64,000 nucleotides of DNA from HGM04593 sp964512955 (GCA_964512955.1 CAZEKX010000001.1:13089-77088); one strand, 5' to 3'. Shown: positions 1 to 8,734, counted from the first letter of the stretch. Numbers and translations: made by a program. The notes: generated by a model from the sequence alone, not told the origin.

Positions 1-555
1 AAGAGAGATGCCGATGGAAAATTCTATATTGATACCGATGATAAGTCGGCAGGGTATGTTTCAAACTTCCTTGGCAACTTTGCTGTAATAGCACGTGCCT
101 ATACATATATTCTTACTCTAGGTCGTGAGAATGTGAAGATGGTAGGTCCTCTTGCTGTGCTTAATGCCAACTATGTTAAGGAGTCGTTGAAGAATGAGTA
201 CTATTTGCCTATCGAGGGTGTTTGCAAACATGAGTTTGTATTCGACGGTCTTGCCGACAAGTCTACAGGAGTAACTACACTCGATATTGCAAAACGTTTG
301 CTCGATTATGGTTATCATGCACCTACAATCTATTTCCCGCTTCTGTTCCATCAGAGTATTATGATTGAGCCTACAGAAACCGAGAGCAAAGAGACACTCG
401 ACGAATTTATAGCAGTTATGAAAAAGGTTGCAAAAGAGGCAATAGAGAATCCCGATGTTGTTAAGAGCGCACCACACTCTACACCGGTACGTCGTCTCGA
501 TGAGACAACGGCTGCTCGATTCCCCAAAACAACCTATAGACAGATGAAAGGGTAA
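1..555 (+). CDS. gcvP: Glycine dehydrogenase (decarboxylating), C-terminal part; 5' truncated by the window
   Basis: P-protein of the glycine cleavage system, a PLP enzyme that decarboxylates glycine and passes the aminomethyl group to lipoylated GcvH. The frame is open from base 1, so only the last 184 residues are here. They show the conserved C-terminal part of the family: GPLAVLNANYV, the block around GVCKHEFVFD, GVTTLDIAKRLLDYG, and the HAPTIYFP and IEPTETE stretches. The PLP lysine lies upstream of the window. The gene ends at a strong bidirectional terminator facing purN. Whether it is a fused P-protein or a separate beta subunit cannot be told from this fragment. Confidence 0.95.
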   Translation, partial: KRDADGKFYIDTDDKSAGYVSNFLGNFAVIARAYTYILTLGRENVKMVGPLAVLNANYVKESLKNEYYLPIEGVCKHEFVFDGLADKSTGVTTLDIAKRLLDYGYHAPTIYFPLLFHQSIMIEPTETESKETLDEFIAVMKKVAKEAIENPDVVKSAPHSTPVRRLDETTAARFPKTTYRQMKG

Positions 556-566
556 TTTTTGATAAT

Positions 567-601
567 ATAATTAAGGCATCGCATTGCGATGCCTTAATTA
601 T
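567..601. terminator. Bidirectional intrinsic terminator between gcvP and purN
   Basis: Perfect inverted repeat with a GC-rich core (GGCATCGCA, one-base loop, TGCGATGCC) flanked by complementary A/T tracts on both sides. It separates two convergent genes and can serve both. Confidence 0.85.
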
Positions 602-617
602 ATATATGTATTAACAA

Positions 618-1190
618 TTAATCCAGTGTGTGAAGTATCTCCTCTATTACATGTGGAAAATGTTCGTATTCCAACGCATGAACCTTTGTTGCAACATCGT
701 GCGGGGTATCTTCGGGTAAAACAGGGCATGTTGCTTGAAAGAATGTAATGCCTTTGTCGTAGTCGCTGTCAATAAGGTGAATTGTTATACCGCTCTCCTT
801 CTCACCTGCTGCTACAACTGCTTGGTGTACACGGTCGCCATACATGCCCTTCCCACCATATTTTGGAAGTAGAGCAGGGTGTATGTTTACTATTTTACCG
901 GGGTATGCCTCTATGAGTTTTTGAGGAACGAGTAGCAGAAAACCTGCAAGTACAATAAAGTCTATGTTGCGTTTCTGTAATTCGGTTATTAACTCATCGG
1001 CATCCATGAATTGTGCTTTATTTACAACAATGGACTCAATATTCAACTTCTTTGCGCGTTCCAAAACGTATGCATTTGGGTTGTTTGCCACAATTAACGA
1101 TATTTGGGCGTAGTCCGACCCCGAAAAGTAGTTTGCAATATTTTCGGCATTGGAACCGCTGCCGGATGCAAAAATTGCTATGTTCTTCAT
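618..1190 (-). CDS. purN: Phosphoribosylglycinamide formyltransferase (PurN)
   Basis: Cytosolic purine-synthesis enzyme that transfers the formyl group of 10-formyl-THF to GAR. The 190-residue length is normal. Visible motifs are the N-terminal SGSGSNAENI phosphate-binding loop, the folate/catalytic NIHPALLP segment (the N-x-H of the active site), GGKGMYGDRVHQAV, and the GITIHLID...YDKG block with the catalytic Asp. It follows the LytTR gene by 13 nt on the same strand, so the two are probably cotranscribed, although no functional link between them is known. Confidence 0.96.
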   Translation of the reverse strand: MKNIAIFASGSGSNAENIANYFSGSDYAQISLIVANNPNAYVLERAKKLNIESIVVNKAQFMDADELITELQKRNIDFIVLAGFLLLVPQKLIEAYPGKIVNIHPALLPKYGGKGMYGDRVHQAVVAAGEKESGITIHLIDSDYDKGITFFQATCPVLPEDTPHDVATKVHALEYEHFPHVIEEILHTLD

Positions 1191-1203
1191 AATTTCTATG
1201 TAT

Positions 1204-2097
1204 TTACGATATTGGTATTAAACGACGTAGAACCTGCTCACCGTATGTCTTAGAGATGGGAATCTCTTTGATATTTGGGTAACCCAACTCCAAAAACAGG
1301 TTCTCCTTCTCTCGGCGCATAACCTTTACAACATCTAAATTTACCATGTATGAACGATGACAACGTACTATATTTGTTTCGGCAAGTTGCTCGCTAATCT
1401 CTTTCATGGTTATACGCATAAGTTGTTTCTTTAATTGTTCGTTCTTTATGTACCAAATGCATATATAATTATCGGCCGACTCAATGTATAGCAAGTTTTC
1501 TTTTGCTACAGATAGTTGCAAAACTCCACGCTCATCGCGAAAAGAGATAAGTGAACTCCCTTTGAAGCCTATATTCTCATTCATCAGTTCCTTAAGTTTT
1601 TCGTTCTTCTCTTTATACGAAAAATACATCATGCAAATAAGGTATGGAATGAATATGATGAACACTGTATTTCGGAGTGCCTGCATATATATAACCAGTG
1701 GATCGTATGACTCCAATTTTATATTACCTCTCTCCGATGTAATTATTGCCAATATGGTAAATGCACCGGCAAGTAGGAGAAACTCCACAAAAATCCATAT
1801 ACCATATTTTAATATTGTTATGCTGTGAGTGGGCTTTTTGGAGTATTTATACATTATAACTCTGCTGATAGCCACAACAGTCATACCTAACAGTACCAAT
1901 GCCGAGGACCATGCAAAATACCATGTGGCAGTGAAGCCTCTGTGTTCAATCCATTGACTCGATTCAAAAGGTTTGAAGATGTTTATGAATATTATAGCAA
2001 ATATTGAAACAAACAGCACCATGATAATCTGGCTGCGTTTCTCCAGCAGATATTTTGGTACTTTTGAAAATAAAATGGATGTATATGATGTTGCCAT
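1204..2097 (-). CDS. Membrane-anchored LytTR DNA-binding regulator
   Basis: 297-residue protein. Hydrophobic segments near residues 24-41, 60-80, 97-118 and 140-160 precede a short charged linker, and a C-terminal LytTR DNA-binding domain follows (about 190-295; LLYIESADNYICIWY, RCHRSYMVNLDVV, IPISKTYGEQV are the typical blocks). No receiver domain is present, so it is not a classical response regulator. It belongs to the transmembrane LytTR proteins common in Bacteroidetes, which may sense a membrane signal directly. It is first in a likely two-gene unit with purN. Its target is unknown. Confidence 0.85.
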   Translation of the reverse strand: MATSYTSILFSKVPKYLLEKRSQIIMVLFVSIFAIIFINIFKPFESSQWIEHRGFTATWYFAWSSALVLLGMTVVAISRVIMYKYSKKPTHSITILKYGIWIFVEFLLLAGAFTILAIITSERGNIKLESYDPLVIYMQALRNTVFIIFIPYLICMMYFSYKEKNEKLKELMNENIGFKGSSLISFRDERGVLQLSVAKENLLYIESADNYICIWYIKNEQLKKQLMRITMKEISEQLAETNIVRCHRSYMVNLDVVKVMRREKENLFLELGYPNIKEIPISKTYGEQVLRRLIPIS

Positions 2098-2291
2098 TTT
2101 TTTATCTGTATTTATATATAAAGTATTTTATTGTGCGAAGATAATTAAAATTGATGAATAAATCTTGTAAAATTATCTCTTGCCAATAAGTTTTTTGAAA
2201 AATTAAGTGTATCTTCGCGACGGTATAATATGCCCTACTAGGCGGTTTTTTCTGCTTCTTTTTTGTTAATGTGCTTATTTAAAGAGTATTA

Positions 2292-3014
2292 ATGTCAATT
2301 ATTAAGTATAAAAATGTAAATATTCACATCGATTCCAAAATTATTTTAGAAGATGTGAACCTGACACTCGATGCAGGTGATTTTGCATACATAACAGGTG
2401 CTGTCGGCTCCGGTAAATCGTCTTTGATGAAAACCTTGTATGGCGAGGTCGATGTTCACAGTGGCAATGCCATGCTGTTCGATGAATTTGATATGTGTAA
2501 TCTTCGTCGCAGTAAACTTCCTGCACTGCGTAAACGAATAGGAATTGTTTTTCAGGATTTTCAGTTGCTTACAGATAGAACCGTACACGACAACCTCGAC
2601 TTTGTACTTCGTTCCACAGGGTGGAAGAGAAGGAGTGAACGTGAAATACGTATCGAAGAGGTTTTGGAACAAGTGGGGCTGAAACAGAAAGGTTATAAGA
2701 TGCCACACGAATTATCGGGTGGAGAGCAGCAACGTGTTGTGATTGCTCGCGCAATTCTGAATCGTCCGGCGTTATTGCTGGCTGACGAGCCAACAGGTAA
2801 CCTCGATAGTGAAACCGGACATTTTATAATGAGGCTCCTGCACCGTATATGTCGTGAGGAACATACAGCAGTACTCATGATAACCCATAACGAACAGTGG
2901 CTCACAGATTATCCGGCAGGAGAGTTTTTGTGTCATGGCGGAAAACTGCAAATGAAACGCAGTTCGCGTATAATTCATTCTGAAACATCTTTTTTTGAAA
3001 ACGAAATAAATTAA
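2292..3014 (+). CDS. ftsE: FtsE-like ABC transporter ATPase
   Basis: 240-residue ABC ATPase of the FtsE/LolD group. Walker A lies at residues 36-44 (GAVGSGKSS), the Q-loop at VFQDF (87-91), the signature LSGGEQQRV at 141-149, Walker B LLLADEP at 161-167 and the H-loop in MITHNEQW. FtsE works with the permease FtsX to control septal peptidoglycan hydrolases at the inner membrane; no ftsX is adjacent, so the assignment rests on sequence type. Seven nt separate it from lysC, so ftsE, lysC, lysA and the hemolysin III gene form one transcription unit. Confidence 0.82.
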   Translation: MSIIKYKNVNIHIDSKIILEDVNLTLDAGDFAYITGAVGSGKSSLMKTLYGEVDVHSGNAMLFDEFDMCNLRRSKLPALRKRIGIVFQDFQLLTDRTVHDNLDFVLRSTGWKRRSEREIRIEEVLEQVGLKQKGYKMPHELSGGEQQRVVIARAILNRPALLLADEPTGNLDSETGHFIMRLLHRICREEHTAVLMITHNEQWLTDYPAGEFLCHGGKLQMKRSSRIIHSETSFFENEIN

Positions 3015-3021
3015 ATAAAGT

Positions 3022-4347
3022 ATGAAAGTATTAAAATTTGGAGGTACATCCGTTGGCTCAGCCGAGCGTATGAAGAGTGTTGTTAAACTTATTGCCGATG
3101 GTAATTCAAAGATAGTTGTCCTGTCGGCAATGTCGGGAACAACAAACTCTCTTATTGAATTCACAAATTATCTGCGTAACGGAAACCCTAACGGTGCTTG
3201 TGAACACTCTACATTCCTGCAATCGAAATATAAACAGACAATAAAAGAACTCTATTCAACAGAACAGTATGCAACTCTTGCAACAGAAAAGATAAATGAG
3301 GTTTTTGGTCATTTGCGTGAACTTGCACGTAAACCACTTACCGATGCGCTGGAAAGAGAAATTGTTGCTCAAGGCGAGATAATGTCTACCAATATGGTTG
3401 TATTTTATATGCAGGAGCAGGGTATAGATTCAGTCCTGTTGAACTCATTCGACTTCATGCGTCTGTCGGCGAATGGTGAACCCGACCTGGATTATATTCG
3501 TGAGCATATTACACCGCTCATTGACGTCGAAGCAACATCGCGTATATATATCGCACAAGGCTTCATCTGCTTAAACCACGAAGGTGGTATAGACAATCTG
3601 CAAAGAGGTGGTAGCGATTACACTGCAACCCTCATTGGAGCGGCAATAAAAGCCGAGGAGGTACAAATATGGACCGACATAGACGGTATGCACAACAACG
3701 ACCCACGTATTGTGGATAATACCTCGCCTGTTCGTCATTTGCATTTTGAGGAGTCGGCAGAGTTGGCATATTTCGGAGCAAAGATTTTGCATCCCACATG
3801 TATACTTCCTGCAAAGTTGGCAGGTACACCGGTGCGTCTGCTAAATACCATGGACCCAAAAGCCGAAGGTACACTTATTGACAACAATCTTACCTGTCCC
3901 GGAGAGATTAAGGCAATTGCTGCAAAAGACGGTATCACTGCCATAAAGATAAAGTCGGGTCGTATGTTGCTGGCATACGGTTTCTTACGTAAAGTGTTCG
4001 AAATATTTGAAACTTACTCAACATCAATTGATATGATATGTACATCGGAGGTGGGAGTATCAATGTCAATAGACGATGACCGTAAATTGGACGATATAGT
4101 TGGCGAGTTGCAAAAGTATGGTACTGTTACTGTAGACCGTGATATGTGTATTATATGTATTGTTGGTGACTTGAACTGGGAGAATGTTGGTTTCGAGGCG
4201 CGTGCAATGGAGGCTATGAAGGATATTCCTGTACGTATGGTTTCTTACGGAGGTAGTAACTACAACATATCGTTCCTAATTAAAGAGGAAGATAAGAATC
4301 GTGCATTACGTTCTTTGAGCGAAACAATATTTAATTCAAAGAAGTAA
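3022..4347 (+). CDS. lysC: Aspartate kinase
   Basis: Phosphorylates aspartate in the first step to lysine/DAP, threonine and methionine. It is a monofunctional 441-residue enzyme. The N-terminal KFGGTSVGSAERM nucleotide loop, the central QRGGSDYTATLIGAAI substrate segment and WTDIDGM are all present, followed by two ACT regulatory domains (about 300-440), so feedback inhibition by an amino acid is likely. It lies between ftsE and lysA, and the pairing with lysA supports a lysine/meso-DAP role for peptidoglycan. No lysine riboswitch is visible upstream because the gene is internal to the operon. Confidence 0.96.
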   Translation: MKVLKFGGTSVGSAERMKSVVKLIADGNSKIVVLSAMSGTTNSLIEFTNYLRNGNPNGACEHSTFLQSKYKQTIKELYSTEQYATLATEKINEVFGHLRELARKPLTDALEREIVAQGEIMSTNMVVFYMQEQGIDSVLLNSFDFMRLSANGEPDLDYIREHITPLIDVEATSRIYIAQGFICLNHEGGIDNLQRGGSDYTATLIGAAIKAEEVQIWTDIDGMHNNDPRIVDNTSPVRHLHFEESAELAYFGAKILHPTCILPAKLAGTPVRLLNTMDPKAEGTLIDNNLTCPGEIKAIAAKDGITAIKIKSGRMLLAYGFLRKVFEIFETYSTSIDMICTSEVGVSMSIDDDRKLDDIVGELQKYGTVTVDRDMCIICIVGDLNWENVGFEARAMEAMKDIPVRMVSYGGSNYNISFLIKEEDKNRALRSLSETIFNSKK

Positions 4348-4356
4348 GATAGTAAG

Positions 4357-5517
4357 ATGAAGACAAGTTTCCCTGTTGAGAAATTCGGAAATATAGATAC
4401 ACCGTTTTACTATTACGATGTAGAACTGCTTAAGGCTACATTGAATGTTGCATTAAACGAGGCTTCTAAATACAGCGGTTTCAATATACACTATGCTGTA
4501 AAAGCAAACTTCAACCCTTCGATATTGCAAATAATATGTAATGCCGGTATGGGAGCCGACTGTGTGAGTGGTGGAGAGGTTAAGGCTGCACTTGCTGCCG
4601 GTATTCCTGCATCTAAAATAGTATTTGCCGGTGTTGGTAAAACAGACAAAGAGATTGCTGCATCACTCGATGCTGGAATATTCTGTTTCAATGTAGAATC
4701 GCTTCCCGAAATATATGCCATTGAGGCATTGGCATCGGAGCGTGGTATAACTGCATCTGTGGCAATTCGTGTAAATCCAAATGTTGTGGCACATACACAT
4801 GCAAATATAACTACGGGCTTAGCCGAGAATAAGTTCGGTATAAATTACGAACAACTCGACGAGGTAATAGATGTTATAGAAAAATGTCGACATTTGTCTT
4901 TGATTGGTTTGCATTTCCACATTGGGTCGCAAATATTGGATATGAACGATTTTGTAACACTATGCAACAGAGTGAATGAACTGCAGGATATGTTGCAAGA
5001 GCAACGTAATATGGTACTTCCTCACATAAATGTGGGAGGTGGTTTGGGTGTACGTTACGATGTTCCCGATGAATATCCCATTCCCGACTTTGCAAACTAT
5101 TTTGCAACATACGCCAAACATCTTAAATTGCGTGAAGGACAGCAACTGCATTTTGAACTTGGACGCAGTATTGTTGCACAGTGTGGAACATTGCTTTCTC
5201 GTGTAACTTATGTTAAGAGTGGAACACGAAAAAAGTTTGTAATTGTAGATGCCGGTATGAACGACCTGTTGCGTCCGGCACTTTACGATGCGCACCATTG
5301 TATTGAGAACCTGAGTTCGCACTCGGGTGAAGAGACTTATGATGTTGTGGGTCCTATATGCGAATCTTCCGATGTGTTTGACAAGGATATAAAACTGCCA
5401 ATAACACATCGTGGCGACCTTATTGCAATGAGAACAGCAGGAGCATACGGTGAGGCAATGTCCTTTGGATACAATTGTAGAGAATTACCCGGGGTAGTCC
5501 TTTCCAACGAATTATAA
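4357..5517 (+). CDS. lysA: Diaminopimelate decarboxylase
   Basis: PLP-dependent fold-III decarboxylase that makes L-lysine from meso-diaminopimelate. The 386-residue length fits the shorter Bacteroidetes form. The PLP lysine is in HYAVKANFNP near residue 50; the active-site HFHIGSQI, the glycine-rich NVGGGLGV, ELGRSIVAQCG, and the CESSDVF and GAYGEAMSF segments near the C-terminus are present. It starts 9 nt after lysC and is followed 10 nt later by the hemolysin III gene. Confidence 0.96.
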   Translation: MKTSFPVEKFGNIDTPFYYYDVELLKATLNVALNEASKYSGFNIHYAVKANFNPSILQIICNAGMGADCVSGGEVKAALAAGIPASKIVFAGVGKTDKEIAASLDAGIFCFNVESLPEIYAIEALASERGITASVAIRVNPNVVAHTHANITTGLAENKFGINYEQLDEVIDVIEKCRHLSLIGLHFHIGSQILDMNDFVTLCNRVNELQDMLQEQRNMVLPHINVGGGLGVRYDVPDEYPIPDFANYFATYAKHLKLREGQQLHFELGRSIVAQCGTLLSRVTYVKSGTRKKFVIVDAGMNDLLRPALYDAHHCIENLSSHSGEETYDVVGPICESSDVFDKDIKLPITHRGDLIAMRTAGAYGEAMSFGYNCRELPGVVLSNEL

Positions 5518-5527
5518 CAGTATCATA

Positions 5528-6178
5528 ATGGAAAAGAGATATACTGTAGGTGAAGAGTATGTGAACTCAATATCGCATGGTCTGGGAACTATTATGGGAC
5601 TGGTTGTCTGCGTGATATTTCTTATACAGGGATATCAAGAAGGTGATGCAATAGATAAACTCTCGTTGTGGTTGTATCTGTTCGGTGTGGTGAGTTCCTA
5701 CCTTTTCTCAACCATTTACCATGCTTCTGCAAAGAGCAAATGGCGTTCTCTTTGGCGTAAATTCGACCATGCAGCCATATATTGGCATATAGCAGGAAGT
5801 TACTCTCCAGTAGCACTTATTGCTTTACGCGATGTTGGTTATTGGGGGTGGGGTATCTTCATTTTTTGTTGGTTATGTGCAATAGTCGGTACAATTCTTA
5901 CTTTCTTTAATTTAAAGAAACAGAGTAAGTTGGAAACGGTGTGTTATGTTCTTATGGGGCTTACTATACTCGTTGCATTAAAGCCTTTTTACGAGCATGT
6001 TGGTTTCTGGATATTCTTTTGGATTGTGGCAGAAGGAGTGGCATATATTACAGGTGCTGTGTTGTATAGTTTTCACAAAGTGAAATATATACATTCTGTA
6101 TTCCACATTTTTGTGATTTTGGGAGATATATGCCACATGATTGCTGTTTGGAGAATTCTGACTAATTTGTTGATATAG
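5528..6178 (+). CDS. Hemolysin III / PAQR-family membrane protein
   Basis: 216-residue protein with about seven transmembrane helices. The family signature is present: N-terminal GEEYVNSISHGLG, SSYLFSTIYHASAKSKWR in the second/third helices, FDHAAIYWHIAGSYSP, and a C-terminal HSVFHIFVILGDICHMIAV. The conserved His, Asp and Ser residues are those proposed to bind zinc in PAQR proteins. Bacterial members are named hemolysin III but their activity is poorly established. It is the last gene of the ftsE-lysC-lysA unit, before a strong terminator. Confidence 0.9.
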   Translation: MEKRYTVGEEYVNSISHGLGTIMGLVVCVIFLIQGYQEGDAIDKLSLWLYLFGVVSSYLFSTIYHASAKSKWRSLWRKFDHAAIYWHIAGSYSPVALIALRDVGYWGWGIFIFCWLCAIVGTILTFFNLKKQSKLETVCYVLMGLTILVALKPFYEHVGFWIFFWIVAEGVAYITGAVLYSFHKVKYIHSVFHIFVILGDICHMIAVWRILTNLLI

Positions 6179-6211
6179 AGTAGTTTATACGTTGTGGTTT
6201 GCTCATGCTAA

Positions 6212-6254
6212 AAAAAATCTTGCATTTTTTCTTGAAAAAAGTGTAAGATTTTTT
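6212..6254 (+). terminator. Intrinsic terminator of the ftsE-lysC-lysA-hlyIII operon
   Basis: Stem of about 20 bp: an outer AAAAAATCTTGCA pairing with TGTAAGATTTTTT (one mismatch) and an inner TTTTTTC-TT-GAAAAAA, followed by a T-rich tail. Confidence 0.85.
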
Positions 6255-6296
6255 GTTTTTATCACACTATATAATGAACATTAAAACAAAAGTATC

Positions 6297-6518
6297 ATGA
6301 ATTCCAAAAAGAGTATTAATAGTATGGTTTTATTGCTAAACAATATTTTGAATTGTATGGGAATTAATATTATAGTTGTTAGTAGTAAAAATGATTTTTT
6401 AAAACAGATATTTGAGAAAAAAATGAAATATGCAGGCTTTGTAATTGTAAAGTCACGTTATTGGTTTCGTGTATTTTATATAAATACCAATAAAATACTG
6501 TTTTCATCAAAAAAATAA
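6297..6518 (+). CDS. Small orphan ORF, 73-residue basic hypothetical protein
   Basis: Open frame with an ATG start between two terminator-like hairpins. The product is short and very basic (many Lys), with a hydrophobic stretch near residues 10-27 (MVLLLNNILNCMGINIIVV) and an aromatic C-terminal part. I recognise no family. Its AT-rich codons differ from neighbouring genes, so it may be a real small protein of recent origin or a chance ORF. It has its own transcription space, since the upstream operon terminates before it and a stem-loop follows it. Confidence 0.4.
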   Translation: MNSKKSINSMVLLLNNILNCMGINIIVVSSKNDFLKQIFEKKMKYAGFVIVKSRYWFRVFYINTNKILFSSKK

Positions 6519-6546
6519 GTATATCATTGATGCTTACCGGAGGGGG

Positions 6547-6602
6547 ACTGTCCCGTATACCTAAACTGTTTTCTTATTCAGTCTTTGGTATTACGGGGCA
6601 GT
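6547..6602. terminator. Long stem-loop terminator between convergent genes
   Basis: ACTGTCCCGTATACC pairs with GGTATTACGGGGCAGT (one G-U pair and one bulge). The stem continues into AAACTG and CAGTCTTT around a T-rich loop, then runs into a T tract. It lies between the small ORF and the 3' end of the nucleotidyltransferase gene and can serve both strands. Confidence 0.75.
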
Positions 6603-6606
6603 ATTT

Positions 6607-7698
6607 TTAAATAAGTTTTCTCCAGAAATAATGCCATGTTTTGAATATAGGTGCCCACAAAACCTCCGATGGGTACATACTTATAAAACGCATATTTCGT
6701 ACGCTATTATAATATACTCTTTTTATAAGGTTGTTGTATTCTTTGTGTTTTATACGTTCGTCGTAGTGTCCGAAGTTTCCTGCAAGCATAATCTCGTTTA
6801 ATAGGAATTCTCCATCACTAACAGATTGTTCGGTAAGCATGAATCTCTCTTCCAGTCCAAAAGCCTTTTGCATTACATACATTGTTGCTTTTGTAAAGCG
6901 TATCATGCCAAGTTCTTTTAGTGTTTTTAGCGTGTCTTTTTTCTCTCTCTCGCTGAATCCTTGCTTTAGAACGTAGTAGTAATCCAGAAGTTGTCTTAAT
7001 CCTATACCCTCGCTAAAAAGATGTCGATATATGTGTACAAGTATATATACTCTGTTAAATGCTAAAGAAGAGAATGTACCTTTTTTCTCGCAATTATCAA
7101 TACTTATATAATTGTTAAATTCATCTTTTGAGAATGTTTTAAAGAAGTCCTGCAATTTTTTGTTTTTAAAATAGTTATTCATCCATGTAGGAGTAAAATG
7201 TATCTCAATATCAGCCTCTTTTAGTATTGGAAAATCTACATGGTGATACACCGGTTTGCATTCAGGAAAGAATTTGCGTACATATTTTATTGTCTCTTTT
7301 TTATTACCATCCAACCATATATCGATATCACCCGATGTACGAAGTGATGGTTGCGGATATAAAAGTGCAACTCCTTGTCCCTTCAATACAACATTTTTGA
7401 ACCCTTCCCGACGAAATTTATCGGAGACTCTTACCGAGACATCGTTCAATCTCATATTGTCGCTCTTAATGCGCTCACACAAAACAATCCATTGCATTAG
7501 AATGTTTTTGGGTGGACGCTGTGTTTCGTTTAGCCTCTCTAAGGCACAAAACAATATACCAATCAGTGTCTGTTTTTTTGCGGTATCGAATAGTTCTTTC
7601 CAACACTCTTCGTCAATATTCTCAGGCAGAGTGAACCCCGACCCAATGGCACAGCGTAACAAATTAAAAAATATTTCGGTGGTGGAGTTTTTATCCAT
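6607..7698 (-). CDS. Nucleotidyltransferase-family protein (NTP_transf_5-like)
   Basis: 363-residue protein if the ATG at 7698 (MDKNSTTEIF) is used; the frame is open 22 codons further upstream, but that part looks like non-coding leader. The core motif NVVLKGQGVALLYP...LRTSGDIDIWL carries the paired aspartates (D-I-D) expected for a polymerase-beta-type nucleotidyltransferase. This family is common in Bacteroidetes and often lies near surface polysaccharide genes, but none is adjacent here. The reaction and substrate are unknown. It is transcribed divergently from the tail-fibre-like gene. Confidence 0.8.
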   Translation of the reverse strand: MDKNSTTEIFFNLLRCAIGSGFTLPENIDEECWKELFDTAKKQTLIGILFCALERLNETQRPPKNILMQWIVLCERIKSDNMRLNDVSVRVSDKFRREGFKNVVLKGQGVALLYPQPSLRTSGDIDIWLDGNKKETIKYVRKFFPECKPVYHHVDFPILKEADIEIHFTPTWMNNYFKNKKLQDFFKTFSKDEFNNYISIDNCEKKGTFSSLAFNRVYILVHIYRHLFSEGIGLRQLLDYYYVLKQGFSEREKKDTLKTLKELGMIRFTKATMYVMQKAFGLEERFMLTEQSVSDGEFLLNEIMLAGNFGHYDERIKHKEYNNLIKRVYYNSVRNMRFISMYPSEVLWAPIFKTWHYFWRKLI

Positions 7699-7791
7699 AA
7701 TGTAGTAGTGTTTGTTATAATTCTGCAACTCGAAATTTTTATTCTGTTGTGAACTTTGGAGCAAAGTTAAGAATTTAAAATAGTATATGGT

Positions 7792-7810
7792 TAGAAGTTG
7801 TTCAAATTTC
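7792..7810 (+). repeat. Dispersed repeat copy 1 (TAGAAGTTGTTCAAATTTC)
   Basis: 19-bp element, 46 nt upstream of the tail-fibre-like gene. It is repeated in direct orientation at the end of that gene (17 of 19 bases identical) and again at 29125. Confidence 0.7.
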
Positions 7811-7856
7811 TTCGCAAAGAGACAAATCTATAATAAGTAACGTAAATAGTTGTATC

Positions 7857-8660
7857 ATGAAAAAAAGAAGAGTAGTATTAAGTCGCTCGGGTGTTACATC
7901 GTCTGTTGTGTATCATTCGGTAAACAGTGCAAAAAAAGAGGATAAATCGAACAAGGTTTCTCGCTTTAGTGAAGTTCCCGATGATGAGCATTATCCTACT
8001 GAAAAACTTCTGTTCGATGAAATTTCCAAGGAGTGTAATCGTGCAATGGAGAGTGAGAGTAAAATTAGTAAGAGAGTGGACAACTGCCAAACGATATATA
8101 ATGTTACCTGGGGTGCAAAAAGTAATATAAACAATTTTGTAGTTGCAGGTATATATTGTTTGTTGGGTGAACGTTTGTCGACAGACGATGGTTTGCCAAT
8201 AGATAATGCCGGTTCCGGACATAAAATATCGGCAAGGTTGAATGTGATAGACTCATCTACAACTAATAAAAGATGCTTGACTCAAATTCTTGAACTTTCG
8301 AATAATGCCGGTGGAGACTCAAATATATATATAAGAACAGGAATATCTGCTTCGGAGTCATCCTCTTCATCGTTGGTCTGGTCATCCTGGCAGAAACTTC
8401 AAGGTATTGTAAATATACCGGCAACATTGTCTTACGACACATTTATTGACAATGGTATGTATAGTGGTGTGCATTTGCCTATGGGTGATATGTTTCTTCT
8501 TATTGTATTGAATAACTATGCTGTAGTTTCAAAAATGGGAAAAACCCGTTCTATTGCCCAAATTAAAATATTGTTGAGTGTGAGTGGCGGTATAACCCTG
8601 CAAAAAAGGGTGGGGCAAGGAGATACAGATATTACTTGGGGAAATTGGTCGAATATTTAG
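7857..8660 (+). CDS. Phage tail-fibre-like protein with pyocin-knob-type repeats, detached from other phage genes
   Basis: 267 residues. A basic N-terminus (MKKRRVVLSRSG) and a charged, probably helical region (to about 85) are followed by two knob-like modules. Module one (about 88-180) contains LPIDNAGSGHKISARLNVID, LTQILELSNNAGGD, IYIRTGIS and WSSWQKL; module two (about 185-267) contains FLLIVLNNYAVV, IAQIKILLSVSGGI and ITWGNWSNI. These patterns are typical of host-recognition fibres of Bacteroidetes phages. No phage gene is adjacent. The nearest is the cassette starting about 30 kb downstream, whose 170-residue protein also begins MKKRR-x-VL. The stop codon TAG is part of the downstream repeat. 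It may supply fibres for that cassette or be a phage relic. Confidence 0.75.
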   Translation: MKKRRVVLSRSGVTSSVVYHSVNSAKKEDKSNKVSRFSEVPDDEHYPTEKLLFDEISKECNRAMESESKISKRVDNCQTIYNVTWGAKSNINNFVVAGIYCLLGERLSTDDGLPIDNAGSGHKISARLNVIDSSTTNKRCLTQILELSNNAGGDSNIYIRTGISASESSSSSLVWSSWQKLQGIVNIPATLSYDTFIDNGMYSGVHLPMGDMFLLIVLNNYAVVSKMGKTRSIAQIKILLSVSGGITLQKRVGQGDTDITWGNWSNI

Positions 8661-8677
8661 AAGTTGTTTAAATCTCT
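8658..8677 (+). repeat. Dispersed repeat copy 2 (TAGAAGTTGTTTAAATCTCT)
   Basis: The first three bases are the stop codon of the tail-fibre-like gene. With copy 1 it brackets the gene in direct orientation, 866 bp apart. Confidence 0.7.
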
Positions 8678-8682
8678 ATAAA

Positions 8683-8717
8683 AATTAAGGGTTGCACACA
8701 AAGTGCAACCCTTAATT
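8683..8717. terminator. Bidirectional terminator between tail-fibre-like gene and GH85 gene
   Basis: AATTAAGGGTTGCAC pairs perfectly with GTGCAACCCTTAATT around a 5-nt loop. It lies between two convergent genes. Confidence 0.85.
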
Positions 8718-8734
8718 CGATATTATTAAAATTA

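Noticed and set aside
2098..2291. Complete ftsE promoter at the TATCTTCG box (2210-2217)
   Set aside because: The box is present, but no TTG/TTTG lies at the usual 19-22 nt distance, so I list no feature; the promoter probably lies in this spacer.
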